DNA of 64,000 bases from Streptomyces lienomycini (GTDB taxonomy: Bacteria; Actinomycetota; Actinomycetes; Streptomycetales; Streptomycetaceae). Made by a program: the position numbers and the translations under genes. Position 1 is the stretch's first letter. Each line of letters starts with the position of its first letter. The notes below the pieces were generated by a model, which was not told where the DNA came from, did not search any database, and saw nothing but the letters and a program-made list of their open reading frames with translations. The stretch spans positions 3,410,001 through 3,474,000 of the forward strand of contig NZ_CP116257.1 of NCBI RefSeq assembly GCF_027947595.1, read 5' to 3'. Of the stretch, positions 35,262-45,891 are shown in pieces.

Positions 35262-35648
35262 GTGACGGATGACCGGCGACCGCGGCGGCGGGGCCAGGGC
35301 GAACTGGAGGCCCTGGTGCTGTCCGCACTGCGGGAGGCGGAGGGCCCCGCGACGGCCGGCTGGGTGCAGGAGCACCTCGGCGGCGACCTCGCCTACACCA
35401 CGGTGATCACCATCCTGACCCGGCTGCTGGAGAAGGGCGTCGTCAGCCGCGAGCGCGCGGGCCGGTCCTTCGCCTGGACACCCGCCTCGGACCAGGCGGG
35501 ACTGGCCGCGCGCAGGATGCGCAAGGTCCTGGACGCGGAGAGCGACCGCGAGGCGGTGCTGGCCAGCTTCGTCACCGGTCTCGCCCCGGACGACGAGAGG
35601 CTGCTGCGCGAACTGCTGGGGCACGCGCGTGCCGCGGAGGACGGCTGA
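35262..35648 (+). CDS. BlaI/MecI/CopY-family repressor
   Basis: A 128-residue penicillinase-repressor-type winged-helix protein: RRGQGELEALVLSALREAE, TAGWVQEHLGGDLAYTTVITIL, TRLLEKGVVSRER. The GTG at 35262 has GGAGG nine bases upstream; an upstream ATG at 35220 lies directly on the predicted -10 and is unlikely. It is followed after six bases by an M56-type metallopeptidase gene, the usual partner. No beta-lactamase is nearby, so the target is not necessarily antibiotic resistance. Confidence 0.9.
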   Translation: MTDDRRPRRRGQGELEALVLSALREAEGPATAGWVQEHLGGDLAYTTVITILTRLLEKGVVSRERAGRSFAWTPASDQAGLAARRMRKVLDAESDREAVLASFVTGLAPDDERLLRELLGHARAAEDG

Positions 35649-35654
35649 CACCGC

Positions 35655-36587
35655 ATGGGGGTCTTCGTCTTCCTGCCCCTGGTCCTGCCGCTGACGGCAT
35701 GGCCGATCGCCAGGCTGGCCGAGCAGCACCTGCACCCGCGGACCGCGACCCGGCTGCTCACCGCCGTCGCCGCCGTGATGGCCCTGTGCAGCACGCTGTG
35801 CCTGGCCCTGGTGATGGTGGTCGGCACCGCCCAACTGCCCGGCAACCCGCTGCCGGACGGCTGGTCCGACCCCGAGGTGCGGGCGGCGGTGCCCCAGGAC
35901 GAGGTCGCCGGCAAGGCGGCCATCCCCGCGCTGTGCGCCGTGGTCGCGGCCTCGGCCCGGGCCCTGTGGCGGCACGGCAGGGTGCGCCGCCGCGCCCACC
36001 GCGCGCTGGCCGGGCTGCCGGGCACCTCGGTGGCCGTACTGCCGGACGACGTGCCCTACGCCTACGCGCTGCCCGGCGGGCGCCGGGACCGCGTGGTGGT
36101 GAGCACGGCCCTGCTCGACTGCCTCGAACCCGGTGAACGGCGGGCGCTGTTCGCCCACGAGCGCGCCCACCTCGCGGCCCGGCACCACCGGTTCCTGCTC
36201 GCCGTCCGGCTCGCCGCCCTGGCCAACCCCTTCCTGCGCCCCCTGCGGACGGCCGTGGCCTACACGGCGGAGCGGTGGGCGGACGAGGCGGCGGCACGGG
36301 CGGTCGGCGACCGCCGGTCGGTGGCGACGGCGATCGGCAAGGCCGCCCTCGTCTCCCGCGGCACCCCCGTCGCCACCCTCGCCGGACTCGCGGCGCCGGG
36401 CCCGGTGCCGCGCCGGGTGGCGGCCCTGCTCGGCCCCGCTCCCGCGGCCCGCACCTGGCCCCCGGTGTTCACCTCGGTGGGCCTGGCGGCGTGGGCCGCG
36501 GCCGCAGGAACCGCCGTCTCGGCGATGTCGTCCGCGAACGCCGCCGTCACGATGTTCCTCATCCTGCGGACCGCGACACACCTCTGA
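35655..36587 (+). CDS. M56 (BlaR1-like) membrane metallopeptidase
   Basis: A 310-residue membrane peptidase. Three or four hydrophobic segments (5-20, 36-58, near 95, and near the C-terminus) frame a cytoplasmic zinc site: HERAH in LFAHERAHLAARHH and a downstream acidic ligand in ERWADEAAARAVG. It is the streptomycete short form without a penicillin-binding sensor domain. Such proteins are paired with BlaI regulators and thought to trigger their cleavage, but the stimulus is unknown. Confidence 0.9.
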   Translation: MGVFVFLPLVLPLTAWPIARLAEQHLHPRTATRLLTAVAAVMALCSTLCLALVMVVGTAQLPGNPLPDGWSDPEVRAAVPQDEVAGKAAIPALCAVVAASARALWRHGRVRRRAHRALAGLPGTSVAVLPDDVPYAYALPGGRRDRVVVSTALLDCLEPGERRALFAHERAHLAARHHRFLLAVRLAALANPFLRPLRTAVAYTAERWADEAAARAVGDRRSVATAIGKAALVSRGTPVATLAGLAAPGPVPRRVAALLGPAPAARTWPPVFTSVGLAAWAAAAGTAVSAMSSANAAVTMFLILRTATHL

Positions 36588-36693
36588 GCGCCCGTCACCC
36601 CGTCGCCGGTCGTCCCGGATTCCACAGTTCCCTTCGGAAAACCGCAGGTCACAGAGGTGCCCCCGAAATTTCTTCACTCGATCGGGTGGGCGA

Positions 36694-36723
36694 CCAATCC
36701 GGACCCGAGCCGGCTTCGGATTA
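36694..36723 (+). promoter_or_regulatory. Putative SigK promoter of the fasciclin gene
   Basis: CCAATCC (36694-36700), 16 bases, CGGATTA (36717-36723). The same elements with identical spacing lie before sigK (52739-52768) and before the lipid operon (45821-45849). It would start transcription near 36730 and leave a 5' leader of about 175 bases. The rest of the gene-free stretch 36588-36907 shows no other feature I can name. Confidence 0.78.
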
Positions 36724-36907
36724 CCCGTGTGAGCGAAGAACCGAGACCACGCCGACAGCGAACCGGCGGCTGACCCCGCAACCGGGTCGGCCGGCCTTCA
36801 CGTAACGGCGCCGCGTACTCGGCGGACCGCCGCACACCACCGCAGCTCTGCACCACGACACCGCTTCAACGCAGCCCTCAAGCTGCCCGTTTTCAGGGAG
36901 ATTCTCC

Positions 36908-37567
36908 ATGAACGCCCGCATCCGCCGCTCCGCCGTCGCCGTCGTCGCGGCCGCCGTCCTGCCCCTGTCCCTGGCCGCCTGCTCCGACGACGGCGACAGC
37001 GGCTCCTCGGACTCCGCCCAGGCCGCCTCCTCGGCGCCCGCGGCGAACGACGACAAGTCGGCCGACACCTCCGGCGGCATGGCGGACTCCGACGAGCCGT
37101 TCGGCCCGGCCTGTTCCACGGTGCCGAAGGAGGGCGCCGGTTCGTTCGACGGGATGGCCAAGGACCCGGTCGCCACGGCCGCCTCGAACAACCCGGCCCT
37201 GTCCACGCTCGTCTCCGCGGTCAAGAAGGCCGGACTGGTCGACACGCTCAACAACGCCGAGAACATCACGGTCTTCGCGCCGACCAACGACGCCTTCGCC
37301 AAGATCCCGAAGGCCGACCTGGACAAGGTCCTCAACGACAAGGCGATGCTCACCGACATCCTGACCTACCACGTCGTGGGCCAGAAGCTCGCCCCCAAGG
37401 ACCTGGAGAACGGCTCCTTCGACACCCTGCAGAAGTCGAAGCTGACCACCTCGGGCTCGGACGAGTCCTACAAGGTCAACGACTCCGCCGGCGTGGTCTG
37501 CGGCAACGTGAAGACCGCCAACGCCAACGTCTACATCATCGACACGGTCCTCATGCCGAAGAGCTGA
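36908..37567 (+). CDS. Fasciclin (FAS1) domain lipoprotein
   Basis: A 219-residue surface lipoprotein. The signal peptide ends in LPLSLAAC, a good lipobox, so the lipidated residue is Cys25. A Ser/Ala/Asp linker leads to one FAS1 domain (about 85-219): NNPALSTLVSAVKKAGLVDTL, ITVFAPTNDAFAKIP, ILTYHVVGQKL, NANVYIIDTVLMP. It is the counterpart of mycobacterial MPT70/MPT83, the classic SigK-dependent proteins. FAS1 domains mediate adhesion, and some bacterial ones bind small ligands. A SigK-like promoter lies upstream. Confidence 0.93.
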   Translation: MNARIRRSAVAVVAAAVLPLSLAACSDDGDSGSSDSAQAASSAPAANDDKSADTSGGMADSDEPFGPACSTVPKEGAGSFDGMAKDPVATAASNNPALSTLVSAVKKAGLVDTLNNAENITVFAPTNDAFAKIPKADLDKVLNDKAMLTDILTYHVVGQKLAPKDLENGSFDTLQKSKLTTSGSDESYKVNDSAGVVCGNVKTANANVYIIDTVLMPKS

Positions 37568-37639
37568 CACGCGGGCGGGCGGACACGTGGGCCGGGGACA
37601 GGTCGGGCAGAGGCCCGCCCCCGGCCCACGCGCCGACCC

Positions 37640-37815
37640 TGTGGTAGCTTGCGCAAGCCAGTCGAACCCACCTGGTGGGTCAGGGAATCCGGTGCGAATC
37701 CGGAACTGACGCGCAGCGGTGAGGGGGACGGGCGGAACACGGGCCACTGGCCGGCGTACGCCGGCCGGGAAGGCGTTCCGTCCGGTCGAACCCGAGTCCG
37801 AAGACCTGCTGGCAC
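37640..37815 (+). promoter_or_regulatory. Cobalamin riboswitch
   Basis: The leader holds the B12-element core: GGGAATCCGGTGCGAATCCG (37683-37702), then AACTGACGCGCAGCGGTGA, and the 3' closing element GAGTCCGAAGACCTGC (37794-37809). It precedes a three-gene ABC importer. Such riboswitches repress translation or transcription when adenosyl- or other cobalamins are plentiful. Confidence 0.93.
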
Positions 37816-37890
37816 CCGTGCCGCGTGCGGCGCGGGCCGCACCGTACGAACGGGCTTCGCGTACGAGCCCTCGACGCCAGAGGATCTTCC

Positions 37891-38967
37891 GTGCCCGCAG
37901 CGCGCCCCGGCGGTCTCCGCCGCCTCCTCCGCCCCCACCGCGCCGTCCGCGCCCCCGCCCTGCTGCTGTCCGCCGCCCTGCTGGCCTCCGGCTGCGGCGC
38001 CGGCGCGAGCACCGACGCCCCGGCCGCCCCGGCCGACGCCGCCGGTCGGCCACGCACCGTCAGTGACTGCGGGCACCAGGTGCGGGTCGCCGCGCCGCCC
38101 CGGCGGGCGGTCTCCCTCAACCAGGGCAGCACGGAGATCCTGCTCTCGCTCGGCCTCGCCGACCGCATGGCGGGCACCGCCACCTGGACCGACCCGGTCA
38201 TGAAGGGACTGGAGAAGGCGAACGCGGGCGTCCCCCGGCTCGCCGACGACATGCCGTCCTTCGAGACGGTCCTGGACGCGGAACCCGACCTCGTCACCGC
38301 CTCCTTCGCCTCCACCCTCGGCACCGGCGGCGTGGCCACCCGCGAACAGTTCACCGAACTCGGCGTACCGGCCTACCTGTCCCCGTCCGACTGCGCCGGC
38401 AAGGACAACAGCGGCGACGGCGACGGCGTCCGGGCCGAGCCCCTCACCATGGACACCGTCTACGGCGAAGTCCGCGACCTGGCCCGCCTCTTCGGCGTCG
38501 AACAGCGCGGCGAGAAGCTCGTCGCCGACCTGAGGTCAAGGGTCGACAAGGCGACATCCGGCATCGACGCCTCCGGCGTCACCCTCATGTACTGGTTCGC
38601 CAACTCCACCTCGCCCTACCTGGCGGGCTGCTGCGGTGCCCCGGGCATCATCACCCGCGCGGTCGGCGCCGAGAACGCCATGGACGACACCCACGAGGAG
38701 TGGCCGCAGACCGGCTGGGAGACCGTCGCCGACCGGAACCCAGACGTCCTGGTCCTCGGCGACCTCACCCGCAGGTCCCAGACCGCCGAGACGGCGGCGA
38801 AGAAGATCGAGTTCCTGGAGTCCAACCCCGTGACCAGGAACCTGACCGCCGTACGCGAGAAGCGCTACGTGCTGCTCAGCGGGCAGGCCATGAACCCCAC
38901 CATCCGTACCGTCGAGGGTGTGGAGCGGGTGGCGGCCGCGCTGCGCGCGTACGGGCTCACCAAGTGA
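37891..38967 (+). CDS. Cobalamin-type ABC importer substrate-binding lipoprotein
   Basis: A 358-residue BtuF/FhuD-type binding protein. A hydrophobic signal (ALLLSAALLASGC) ends in a lipobox-like sequence. The chain then shows PRRAVSLNQGSTEILLSLGLADRMAG, quoted for its family order, then FETVLDAEPDLV, WETVADRNPDVLVLGD and the C-terminal TVEGVERVAAALRAYG. The GTG at 37891 has AGAGGA nine bases upstream and lies just after a B12 riboswitch, so the substrate is most probably a corrinoid, with cobalt complexes as an alternative. The stop overlaps the permease start (GTGA). Confidence 0.9.
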   Translation: MPAARPGGLRRLLRPHRAVRAPALLLSAALLASGCGAGASTDAPAAPADAAGRPRTVSDCGHQVRVAAPPRRAVSLNQGSTEILLSLGLADRMAGTATWTDPVMKGLEKANAGVPRLADDMPSFETVLDAEPDLVTASFASTLGTGGVATREQFTELGVPAYLSPSDCAGKDNSGDGDGVRAEPLTMDTVYGEVRDLARLFGVEQRGEKLVADLRSRVDKATSGIDASGVTLMYWFANSTSPYLAGCCGAPGIITRAVGAENAMDDTHEEWPQTGWETVADRNPDVLVLGDLTRRSQTAETAAKKIEFLESNPVTRNLTAVREKRYVLLSGQAMNPTIRTVEGVERVAAALRAYGLTK

Positions 38968-40028
38968 CCTCCGCGGGCCGGGCGGCCCCCGGTTCCGGCA
39001 TACGCGCATCCCGCCGCCCCCACCTCGTGTGGGCGGCGGCCGGGATCGTCGCCCTGTGCGCCTCCCTGGCCGTCGCCGTCACCCTCGGCCCCGCCGACAT
39101 CGGCGTCGGCGACGTGTGGTCCGTGATCGCCGCCCACCTCGGCGCCGGCACCCCCGCCGCGGACGTGTCGCCGATCCGCGACGGCATCGTCTGGGACCTG
39201 CGGCTGCCCCGCACCCTCCTCGCGGCCGTGTGCGGTGCCGGGCTCGCGGTGTGCGGGGCCGTGCTCCAGTCCCTGCTGCGCAACCCGCTCGCGGACCCCT
39301 TCGTCCTCGGCGTCTCCTCCGGTGCCTCGACCGGCGCCGTCCTGGTCGTCGTGCTCGGCGTCGGCGGCGGCGCGCTGTCGGTCCCCGGCGGGGCGTTCAT
39401 CGGCGCGGTCTGCTCCTTCGCGCTGGTGATGCTGCTCAGCCACAGTCTCGGCGGCACCACGGACCGGGTGGTGCTCGCGGGCGTCGCGGCGATGCAGCTG
39501 TTCTCCGCGCTCACCTCGTTCGTGGTCATGACCGCCGCCGACGCCGAGACCACCCGCGGCGTGCTGTTCTGGCTGCTCGGCTCGCTCGGCGGCGCGGGCT
39601 GGAGCGACGTGTGGACCACCGCCGCGGTCCTCGTGCTGGTCCTCGCCGTGTGCCTCGGGTACGCCAGGACCCTGGACGCCTTCGCCTTCGGCCGGGACGC
39701 GGCGGCCACGCTCGGCGTCCAGGTGGCCCGTACCCGGCTGGTCCTGCTGTGCGCCACCGCCCTGCTCACCGCCGTCCTGGTCGCCTCGGCCGGTGCGATC
39801 GGCTTCGTCGGCCTGGTGCTGCCGCACGCGGTTCGGGCCCTCACCGGTCCCGGGCACGCCCGGCTGCTGCCGGTGTGCGCACTCGCCGGGGCGGTGTTCC
39901 TGGTGTGGGTCGACACCCTGGCCCGTACCGTCCTCGAACCGCAGGAGGTCCCGGTGGGCGTGGTGACCTCGCTGATCGGTGTCCCGGCCTTCGTCCTCGT
40001 CCTGTACCGCACCCGGAGGGCACGGTGA
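38964..40028 (+). CDS. FecCD-type ABC permease (BtuC-like)
   Basis: A 354-residue permease with about ten membrane helices. Family marks are WDLRLPRTLLAAVCGAGLAVCG, LLRNPLADPFVLGVSSGAS, and GFVGLVLPHAVR, the L-loop that meets the ATPase. It imports a corrinoid together with the adjacent binding protein and ATPase. The start is GTG overlapping the previous stop; its own stop overlaps the ATPase start. Confidence 0.93.
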   Translation: MTSAGRAAPGSGIRASRRPHLVWAAAGIVALCASLAVAVTLGPADIGVGDVWSVIAAHLGAGTPAADVSPIRDGIVWDLRLPRTLLAAVCGAGLAVCGAVLQSLLRNPLADPFVLGVSSGASTGAVLVVVLGVGGGALSVPGGAFIGAVCSFALVMLLSHSLGGTTDRVVLAGVAAMQLFSALTSFVVMTAADAETTRGVLFWLLGSLGGAGWSDVWTTAAVLVLVLAVCLGYARTLDAFAFGRDAAATLGVQVARTRLVLLCATALLTAVLVASAGAIGFVGLVLPHAVRALTGPGHARLLPVCALAGAVFLVWVDTLARTVLEPQEVPVGVVTSLIGVPAFVLVLYRTRRAR

Positions 40029-40798
40029 CACTGAGCGCCGAGCGGGTCTCCCGCTCCGCCGGCGGGCGGCTCATCCTGGACGGCGTCGACCTGAGCCCCC
40101 GTACCGGCGCCATGACGGGCCTGCTCGGACCCAACGGCTCCGGCAAGTCCACCCTGCTGCGGCTGCTCGCCGGCGTGCTCGCCCCGGCCTCGGGCGTCGT
40201 CACCCTCGACGGACGCCCCCTGGACCGGGTGGGCCGCCGGGACGTCGCCCGGCGCGTGGCCGTGGTCGAGCAGCAGACGGACACCCAGGTGGAACTGACC
40301 GTCCGCGACGTCGTCCGGCTGGGCCGCATCCCGCACCGCCGCGCCTGGGCACCGGCGTCGGCGGCCGACGAGGAGGCGGTGACGGACGCCCTGGAGCGCA
40401 CCGCCCTGGCCGGTCGGGCCGACCGGCTGTGGCACACGCTCTCCGGGGGCGAACGCCAGCGCGTCCAGATCGCCCGCGCCCTCGCCCAGGAGCCGCGCGA
40501 ACTCCTGCTCGACGAACCGACCAACCACCTCGACATCCAGCACCAGCTCGACGTACTGGCCCTCGTCGCCGCCCTGCCCGTCACCAGCGTGGTCGCCCTG
40601 CACGACCTCAACCTGGCGGCGATGTACTGCGACCACCTCGTCGTCCTCTCGGAGGGCCGGGTCGTGGCCCGCGGCGCACCGGCGGACGTCCTGACGGCGC
40701 ACCTGGTGGCGAAGGTCTACCGGGTACACGCCGAGATCACCCGCACCGCCCCGGCCGACCGCCCCCACGTGCGCTTCCTGGGCACCCTGCCGGGCTAG
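40025..40798 (+). CDS. ABC ATPase (BtuD/FecE type)
   Basis: A 257-residue ATPase. Walker A is [19 protein letters not shown], the signature LSGGERQRVQIARALAQEP, Walker [16 protein letters not shown], and the H-loop VVALHDLNLAAMYC. It powers the preceding permease; the three genes overlap by four bases each and share the B12 riboswitch. Confidence 0.94.
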   Translation: MTLSAERVSRSAGGRLILDGVDLSPRTGAMTGLLGPNGSGKSTLLRLLAGVLAPASGVVTLDGRPLDRVGRRDVARRVAVVEQQTDTQVELTVRDVVRLGRIPHRRAWAPASAADEEAVTDALERTALAGRADRLWHTLSGGERQRVQIARALAQEPRELLLDEPTNHLDIQHQLDVLALVAALPVTSVVALHDLNLAAMYCDHLVVLSEGRVVARGAPADVLTAHLVAKVYRVHAEITRTAPADRPHVRFLGTLPG

Positions 40799-40839
40799 GG
40801 GCCGCGCGTCGGCCGAGGACGCGGCACCCCGGGAGGAGG

Positions 40840-41279
40840 TCAGTCGTCCGTCAGGCCGGCGGCGAGCGCGGCCCCCAGCTCCCAGCAGGCATCCAGGTCG
40901 GCCCTGCCCGGTTCACCGGCCACGGTCACCGCGGGCGCCGCACGCTGCCAGCCGAGACCGGTCGTGACGGACTCGATGCCGCGTACCGCGCCCGTGGTGT
41001 CGCTGCCCCCGTGCACGTAGTAGCCGAAGGGGCGGCCACGGGTGTCGTCCAGGCACGGGTAGTAGACCTGGTCGAAGAAGTGCTTGAGCGCTCCGGACAT
41101 GTACCCCAGATTGGCCGGGGTGCCCAGCAGGTAGCCGTCGGCCTCCAGCACGTCGACGGCCGTGGCCGCCAGCGCCGCCCGCCGGACCACCCGCACCCCC
41201 TCGATCTCGGGCGCGGTCGCCCCGGACACGACGGACTCCAGCATCGCCCGGCAGTTCGGCGACGGCGTGTGATGCACGA

Positions 41280-41295
<16 letters not shown>
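40840..41295 (-). CDS. Flavodoxin-like NAD(P)H-dependent FMN reductase family protein
   Basis: A 151-residue flavodoxin-fold protein: LLIVHHTPSPNCRAMLESV (phosphate-binding loop), EADGYLLGTPANLGYMSGALKHFFD (FMN-site loop), then GRPFGYYVHGGSDTTGAVRGIE. This resembles WrbA/NADPH-dependent FMN reductase proteins. The substrate is unknown. The GTG at 41295 lies within the 3' end of the ABC-F gene (16-base overlap), so it is probably translated from the ABC-F transcript. Confidence 0.82.
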
Positions 41296-43025
<1,730 letters not shown>

Positions 43026-43105
43026 GGGAGTCCGTTCAGCGTGGTCGGTGGACGGCCCGCGGGGCACTGCGCCTCGGACGCGGGCCGGGTCGGCACGCCG
43101 GCGGC

Positions 43106-44740
43106 TCACACCTCGGGCGCCCCCGTCTCCGTCAGCTCCCCGCCGGCCAGCCGCAGCCAGCGGCCGACGCCGATCCCGCGCAGGAACCTCCGGTCGTGAC
43201 TGACGACGACGAAGGCCCCCCGGTAGGAGTTCAGGGCGCTCTCCAACTGGCCCACGCCGACCAGGTCGAGGTTGTTCGTCGGCTCGTCCAGGAGCAGCAG
43301 GTGCGGGGCGGGTTCCGCGCACAGGACGCAGGCCAGCGTGGCCCGAAGCCGCTCGCCGCCGGAGAGCAGGCCGACCGGCAGGTGGGCGCGGGCGCCCCGG
43401 AAGAGGAAGCGGGCGAGGAGGTTCATCCGCTCGGCCTCCGGCCGGTCCGGGGCGTAGGCGGCGAAGTTCTCGGCGACGGTGCGCTCGTCGTCCAGCAGGT
43501 CCAACCGCTGGGAGAGGTACGCGACGCGTCCGTCGGCCCGCCTGATCCCGCCGCCCTCCGGCTCCAGGCCGCCGTGGACCAGACGCAGCAGCGTGCTCTT
43601 GCCCGCGCCGTTGGCCCCGGTCAGCGCGATCCGCTCGGGGCCCCGGACCGTCAGGTCGACGCCCTGCGCCCCGAACAGGTCCCGGTCGCCGAGCCGGATC
43701 CGCAGCCCCTCGCCGAGGAAGAGGGTGCGGCCGGCGGGGACGCGGGTCTCCGGCAGGTCCAGGGCGATGCGCTCCTCCTCGCGCAGCGACCGCTCCGCCT
43801 CGTCGAGCCGTGCCCTGGCCTCACCGACCCGGTTGGCGTGGGTCTGGCCCGCCCGGCCGGCGGACTCCTGGGCCCCGCGCTTCATGTTGCCCGCGAAGAT
43901 CCGGGGGAGCCCGGCGCTCTTGAGGTTGCGGGCGGCGTTGCTCGCGCGGCGGTCGGCGCGCTCGCGGGCCTGCTGCAGCTCCCGCTTCTCCCGCTTCAGC
44001 TCCTGCTCGGCGTTGCGGACGTTCTTCTCGGCGACTTCCCGCTCGGAGCGGACGGCCTCCTCGTACTCGGTGAAGTTGCCGCCGTGGAAGCGCAGTTCAC
44101 CGCGATCGAGTTCGGCGATGCGCTCCATGCGGTCGAGCAGCTCCCGGTCGTGGCTGACCAGCAGCAGGCAGCCGTGGTAGTCGCCGAGCACGTCGTGGAG
44201 TCTGCCGCGGGCGTCCACGTCGAGGTTGTTGGTGGGCTCGTCGAGCAGCAGCACGTCGGGCCGCTTCAGCAGCTGGGCGGCGAGTCCGAGGGAGACGACC
44301 TGGCCGCCGCTGAGCGTGCGCAGCCGGCGGTCCAGGTCGAGACCGCCCAGGCCCAGGCGGTCGAGCTGGGCGCGGGTGCGCTCCTCGATGTCCCAGTCGT
44401 CGCCGATGGCGGTGAAGTGCTCCTCGGCCACGTCCCCCAACTCCACGGCGTCGATGGCCCGGATCACGGCGTCGACGCCGAGGACCTCGGCCACGGTCAG
44501 CCCGCCCGTCAGGGGGAGGGCCTGGGGCAGATGGCCGAGGACACCGGAGACGGACACCGAGCCGGCGGTGGGCCGCAGCTCGCCGGCGATCAGCTTGAGC
44601 AGGGTGGACTTGCCTGCACCGTTGGGGGCCACGAGGCCCGTACGGCCGGCTCCCACGGTGAACGACAGGTTCTCGAAGACGGGGGTGTCGTCGGGCCAGG
44701 AGAAGGACAGGTCGGAACAGCGGACGGCGGCGTCGGACAT
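43106..44740 (-). CDS. ABC-F ATPase, leader-peptide controlled
   Basis: A 544-residue ABC-F protein. Site 1: [52 protein letters not shown]. Site 2: [51 protein letters not shown]. The long linker is charged and helical ([20 protein letters not shown]). Relatives in actinomycetes give resistance to macrolides, lincosamides or pleuromutilin-type drugs, and some are housekeeping; the drug cannot be read from sequence. The ATG at 44740 follows GAGG. A nine-residue leader ORF and hairpins lie upstream, suggesting induction by ribosome stalling. The other ABC-F gene starts 80 bases downstream and may be co-expressed. Confidence 0.88.
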   Translation of the reverse strand: MSDAAVRCSDLSFSWPDDTPVFENLSFTVGAGRTGLVAPNGAGKSTLLKLIAGELRPTAGSVSVSGVLGHLPQALPLTGGLTVAEVLGVDAVIRAIDAVELGDVAEEHFTAIGDDWDIEERTRAQLDRLGLGGLDLDRRLRTLSGGQVVSLGLAAQLLKRPDVLLLDEPTNNLDVDARGRLHDVLGDYHGCLLLVSHDRELLDRMERIAELDRGELRFHGGNFTEYEEAVRSEREVAEKNVRNAEQELKREKRELQQARERADRRASNAARNLKSAGLPRIFAGNMKRGAQESAGRAGQTHANRVGEARARLDEAERSLREEERIALDLPETRVPAGRTLFLGEGLRIRLGDRDLFGAQGVDLTVRGPERIALTGANGAGKSTLLRLVHGGLEPEGGGIRRADGRVAYLSQRLDLLDDERTVAENFAAYAPDRPEAERMNLLARFLFRGARAHLPVGLLSGGERLRATLACVLCAEPAPHLLLLDEPTNNLDLVGVGQLESALNSYRGAFVVVSHDRRFLRGIGVGRWLRLAGGELTETGAPEV

Positions 44741-44820
44741 GGAGACGACCTCGTGGCGGTGAAGGGCAGGGCACAGACCTCTGCCCGGGAAGCGAGACAG
44801 GGAAAAGGGCACGACGAGGA

Positions 44821-44858
44821 GGCCACTGCGACGGCGCTCGAACGCGCCCGCTGCGGCC
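44821..44858 (-). promoter_or_regulatory. Possible attenuator hairpin before the ABC-F gene
   Basis: On the minus strand GGCCGCAGCGGGCGC and GCGCCGTCGCAGTGGCC can fold into an interrupted stem closed by GTTCGA. It lies between the leader peptide and the ABC-F start, and CCCTTTTCCC follows 14 bases after. This would suit a conditional terminator; the fold has internal loops and is unproven. Confidence 0.4.
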
Positions 44859-44866
44859 TACCGGGA

Positions 44867-44881
44867 CCGGGTCTCACCCGG
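44867..44881 (-). promoter_or_regulatory. Hairpin spanning the leader peptide stop codon
   Basis: CCGGGT-GAG-ACCCGG on the minus strand is a perfect six-base stem with the leader stop TGA at the loop. A ribosome stalled on the leader would keep it open, as expected for an attenuation control element. Confidence 0.5.
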
Positions 44882-44903
44882 AGATGTCGTCGTCACCCAC
44901 CAT
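44874..44903 (-). CDS. Leader peptide MVGDDDISG upstream of the ABC-F gene
   Basis: ATG 44903 to TGA 44874 encodes nine residues, MVGDDDISG. GAGGAG lies eight bases before the ATG, one of the best ribosome sites in the region. An in-frame GTG at 44924 would add seven residues but lacks such a site. The ABC-F start is 133 bases downstream, across two potential hairpins. Short leaders of this kind sense drug-stalled ribosomes before several ABC-F resistance genes; that role here is inferred. Confidence 0.55.
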   Translation of the reverse strand: MVGDDDISG

Positions 44904-44943
44904 GTCCGCGACTCCTCGCTGCACGATCAACGTCTCTCCCAGA

Positions 44944-45705
44944 CTAGCAGCCGGGCTCCCGCACCGGACCCGGCGCCGGGTCGGACGAGGCACCCCGAGC
45001 CGGGCCGAGAACCGGCGGCTCGGCCGCCTCCAAGGCCCGGGCGACCAGCTCGGAGGGCGCCGCCTCCGGGGAGAGCAGGTGGGCGACCGCCGCCGTCGCG
45101 GTGCGGTGCCACTGAGCGTGGTGGCGGAGCATGGCGTGGTCGCCGCGGTCCAGCAGCACCATCCCCGCCTGGGCCCCGGCGGCGCGGGCCCGCAAGACGT
45201 ACGCGGCCGACTCGGCGGGATCGGTGACGCGGTCGCGGGTGCCGTGCAGGACGAACAGGTCCCGGCCTCGCAGCTGGGCGACGGGCTCGCCCGGAGGGCA
45301 CCAGGGCGCGAGGGCGACCACACCCCGGACCGGGGCGGCGTCCGCCGCGCGCAGGGCCGCCCGGCCGCCCATGGAGTGGCCCAGCAGGACCACCGGCACG
45401 TCACCGACCAGGGCCCGCAACCCGGCGAGCGCCCGCCGGGTGTCGGCCAGTGGCTCCGCGGCGGCACCGTTCCAGCCGCGGCTGCGGTAGCGCACCCGGG
45501 CCAGGAGCACGTCGTCGCGGCCGGTGCCCGCCTCCAGCGCCCGCAGGAAGGGGCGCATCCGCAGGGCCGCGAGCTGCCAGGGACGCGCGGCGCTGCGGCT
45601 CTCCGCCCGCCCGCCGTGCAGTACCAGCACGGCCGCGCGGGTCCGCACCGGACGGCGCCGCACCTCCAGCGCGCCACCGGTCGACGGATCCTGCTCCACA
45701 CCCAT
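44944..45705 (-). CDS. Alpha/beta hydrolase
   Basis: A 253-residue alpha/beta-hydrolase. The nucleophile elbow is LLGHSMGGRAALR (Ser), the oxyanion region VLHGGRAESRS, the acid is likely the Asp in LHGTRDRVTDPAE, and the histidine is in DRGDHAMLRHH. The substrate is unknown; the subgroup resembles dienelactone-hydrolase-like and thioesterase-like proteins. It is divergent from the SigK-type promoter at 45821 and ends 40 bases before the ABC-F leader peptide, on the same strand. Confidence 0.85.
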   Translation of the reverse strand: MGVEQDPSTGGALEVRRRPVRTRAAVLVLHGGRAESRSAARPWQLAALRMRPFLRALEAGTGRDDVLLARVRYRSRGWNGAAAEPLADTRRALAGLRALVGDVPVVLLGHSMGGRAALRAADAAPVRGVVALAPWCPPGEPVAQLRGRDLFVLHGTRDRVTDPAESAAYVLRARAAGAQAGMVLLDRGDHAMLRHHAQWHRTATAAVAHLLSPEAAPSELVARALEAAEPPVLGPARGASSDPAPGPVREPGC

Positions 45706-45820
45706 GTCGGTCCCTTTCCCTTCCCGTTTCCCTCATCTTCCCCGCCCCTGCCCGCCCCAGATGATCCGTTGCCGGGCCGCCCCCGGACTGGTGGTCGTCC
45801 GAGCGGTCCGCAACCTGCGG

Positions 45821-45849
45821 CAATCCGCCCGCCCCGCGGCTCCGGATTA
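45821..45849 (+). promoter_or_regulatory. Putative SigK promoter of the lipid-modification operon
   Basis: CAATCC (45821-45826), 16 bases, CGGATTA (45843-45849). The -10 element and spacing are identical to the fasciclin promoter at 36694-36723, and the -35 differs only in its first base (GCAATCC for CCAATCC). Transcription would start near 45856, about 36 bases before the first gene. Confidence 0.75.
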
Positions 45850-45891
45850 CTCACGCAAGCGTTGATCACAGTGGGGTGGAGGAGCAGCGAA

